DNA from: Lichenicola sp964248625
Lineage (GTDB): Bacteria; Pseudomonadota; Alphaproteobacteria; Acetobacterales; Acetobacteraceae
NCBI GenBank assembly: GCA_964248625.1
Contig: CAXTZG010000006.1
Location: forward strand, 1-64,000
Length of the DNA: 64,000 nucleotides
Direction: 5' to 3'
A program made the translations under genes and the position numbers. Below are positions 63,322-64,000 of this stretch, piece after piece; within the stretch, counting starts at the first letter, position 1, and each line of letters opens with the position of its first letter. The notes under the pieces are model-generated. The model searched no databases. It had not been told where the DNA came from and saw nothing but the letters and a program-made list of their open reading frames with translations.

Positions 63322-63702
63322 CGCTTTGTCTTCGGCGTTTCCGCAAAGGCCGCCGTTCTGGTGGCAACTCTGCCGAGATCTCCTGCAGCCCCGGTCTGCC
63401 CTGTGGAGCCATAGGCTGAGCAGGATAAACCGGAGCGCAGTCGCTGATTGCCGTCCTCCACGCTCGACGTGCCCGCAAGACGCACCTCCCTTGACCAGGC
63501 GGTCGTGAAGCGTCCGGTTAGCGCGCCCCACATGGCTTTGGCCTGGCATCAAGCTGGATCAGCTCGTCGAGCGCCTCGCAAGGCAGACGGGACCGTTGGA
63601 CTGTCCGGCGCTGCCGGCGTGACAGCCAGATGCCGGCTTCGACCCTCCCCCGGTCGCGGGCGAGATGCCCGGACGACCGGTGGCGAGCGAGGAAGACGGG
63701 AA
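63322..63702. other. Intergenic region between convergent TonB receptor and CocE/NonD hydrolase genes
   Basis: 381 bases with no supported gene. Short GC-driven frames exist on both strands. Nothing resembling an IS end was recognised. Confidence 0.4.
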
Positions 63703-64000
63703 TCAGCCCGGGGGCGGGGCGTCGGCTCGCACGACAGGGAGCAGCACGGCGCTGTGGCCCTGGGCATTGTGCTCGATGGTCATGGTGGCCGGGCGGTAGT
63801 CCGCCGGCTTGGCGAACAGGATGTTGGGCACGTAGGTCTGCGGGTTGCGGTCGTAGAGCGGAAACAGGGTGGACTGCACCTGCACCATCAGGCGGTGGCC
63901 GGGCTGCAGCGTGTAGTTCAGGGTGGGGAGGCGGAACTTGTATTCCTGCAGCTGACCAGCCGGGATCGGGGTCGGGTGCTCGAAGCTCCGCCGGTAGCGG
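63703..64000 (-). CDS. C-terminal part of a second CocE/NonD family hydrolase (partial)
   Basis: The minus frame enters from beyond the window end and stops at 63703, giving 98 residues. It reads FRLPTLNYTLQPGHRLMVQV, then FPLYDRNPQTYVPNILFAKP, the jelly-roll C-terminal domain of CocE/NonD esterases. It matches the end of the gene at 27256-29354 (MVQIQSSWFPLYDRNPQSYV, NIFFAQPDDY) nearly residue for residue, so this is a paralogue. The catalytic domain lies outside the window. Confidence 0.8.
   Translation of the reverse strand, partial: RYRRSFEHPTPIPAGQLQEYKFRLPTLNYTLQPGHRLMVQVQSTLFPLYDRNPQTYVPNILFAKPADYRPATMTIEHNAQGHSAVLLPVVRADAPPPG

Noticed and set aside
1..64000. Search for tRNA, rRNA, CRISPR arrays, prophage or integrase genes and replication origins
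   Set aside because: None recognised by eye. A covariance-model scan would be needed to exclude small RNAs and tRNAs.

Overview
The window is very GC-rich, with dense genes, strong GC bias at third codon positions and many ATGA or GTGA stop/start overlaps. It looks like chromosomal DNA of an alphaproteobacterium. An acetic-acid-bacterium-like member of the Rhodospirillales is my best guess, because a ScfR-regulated prpDCB locus, an HflK/HflC-like P-type ATPase cassette, two CocE/NonD esterases and IS5/IS6 debris occur together. That is inference, since the window has no rRNA or other phylogenetic marker. I recognised no tRNA, CRISPR array, prophage or intact insertion sequence. Three 10-N assembly gaps (9257-9266, 28772-28781, 52670-52679) each fall inside a gene and break its reading frame.

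Layout: 1-5186 is an operon with the tail of a probable zinc-type dehydrogenase, a sugar-type ABC importer (binding protein, double ATPase, permease), a small ABM-type monooxygenase and an MFS transporter. 5610-11586 is a tight cassette of three SPFH (HflK/HflC/stomatin-like) membrane proteins, one with a striking His-rich N-terminus, followed by a P1B-type metal ATPase. 12177-21365 holds a TonB-dependent receptor, an alpha/beta hydrolase, two MFS transporters, an SDR and a decayed hydrolase. 21366-26599 is the 2-methylcitrate (propionate) locus: a divergent ScfR-type regulator, then prpD, prpC, prpB. A ppdK stub merged with an IS5 remnant follows.

27256-31350 carries a CocE/NonD hydrolase, an IS5 scrap, a histidine phosphatase and an SMP-30 family lactonase. 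31640-35863 is a seven-gene Mrp-type cation/proton antiporter cluster with no large MrpA antiporter subunit. After an amidohydrolase, 37617-42008 encodes a molybdopterin oxidoreductase and a DUF2231-Rieske-hemerythrin fusion, probably a redox pair. 42925-57000 is an accessory catabolic/stress island: epoxide hydrolase with divergent AraC regulator, two catalase-like haem proteins, several SDRs, a cupin, a carboxymuconolactone-decarboxylase-like protein, esterases and a thioredoxin. It also contains broken genes (an SDR with an internal deletion, a truncated alcohol dehydrogenase) and IS6-type debris. 57099-63272 carries a GH92 mannosidase and a large TonB-dependent receptor, each preceded by a candidate operator, plausibly a glycan-use locus. 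The window ends inside a second CocE/NonD hydrolase.

The best candidates for under-described biology are the SPFH trio plus P-type ATPase, the Rieske-hemerythrin fusion with its molybdoenzyme, the MrpA-less antiporter, and the paired catalase-like proteins in the SDR island.
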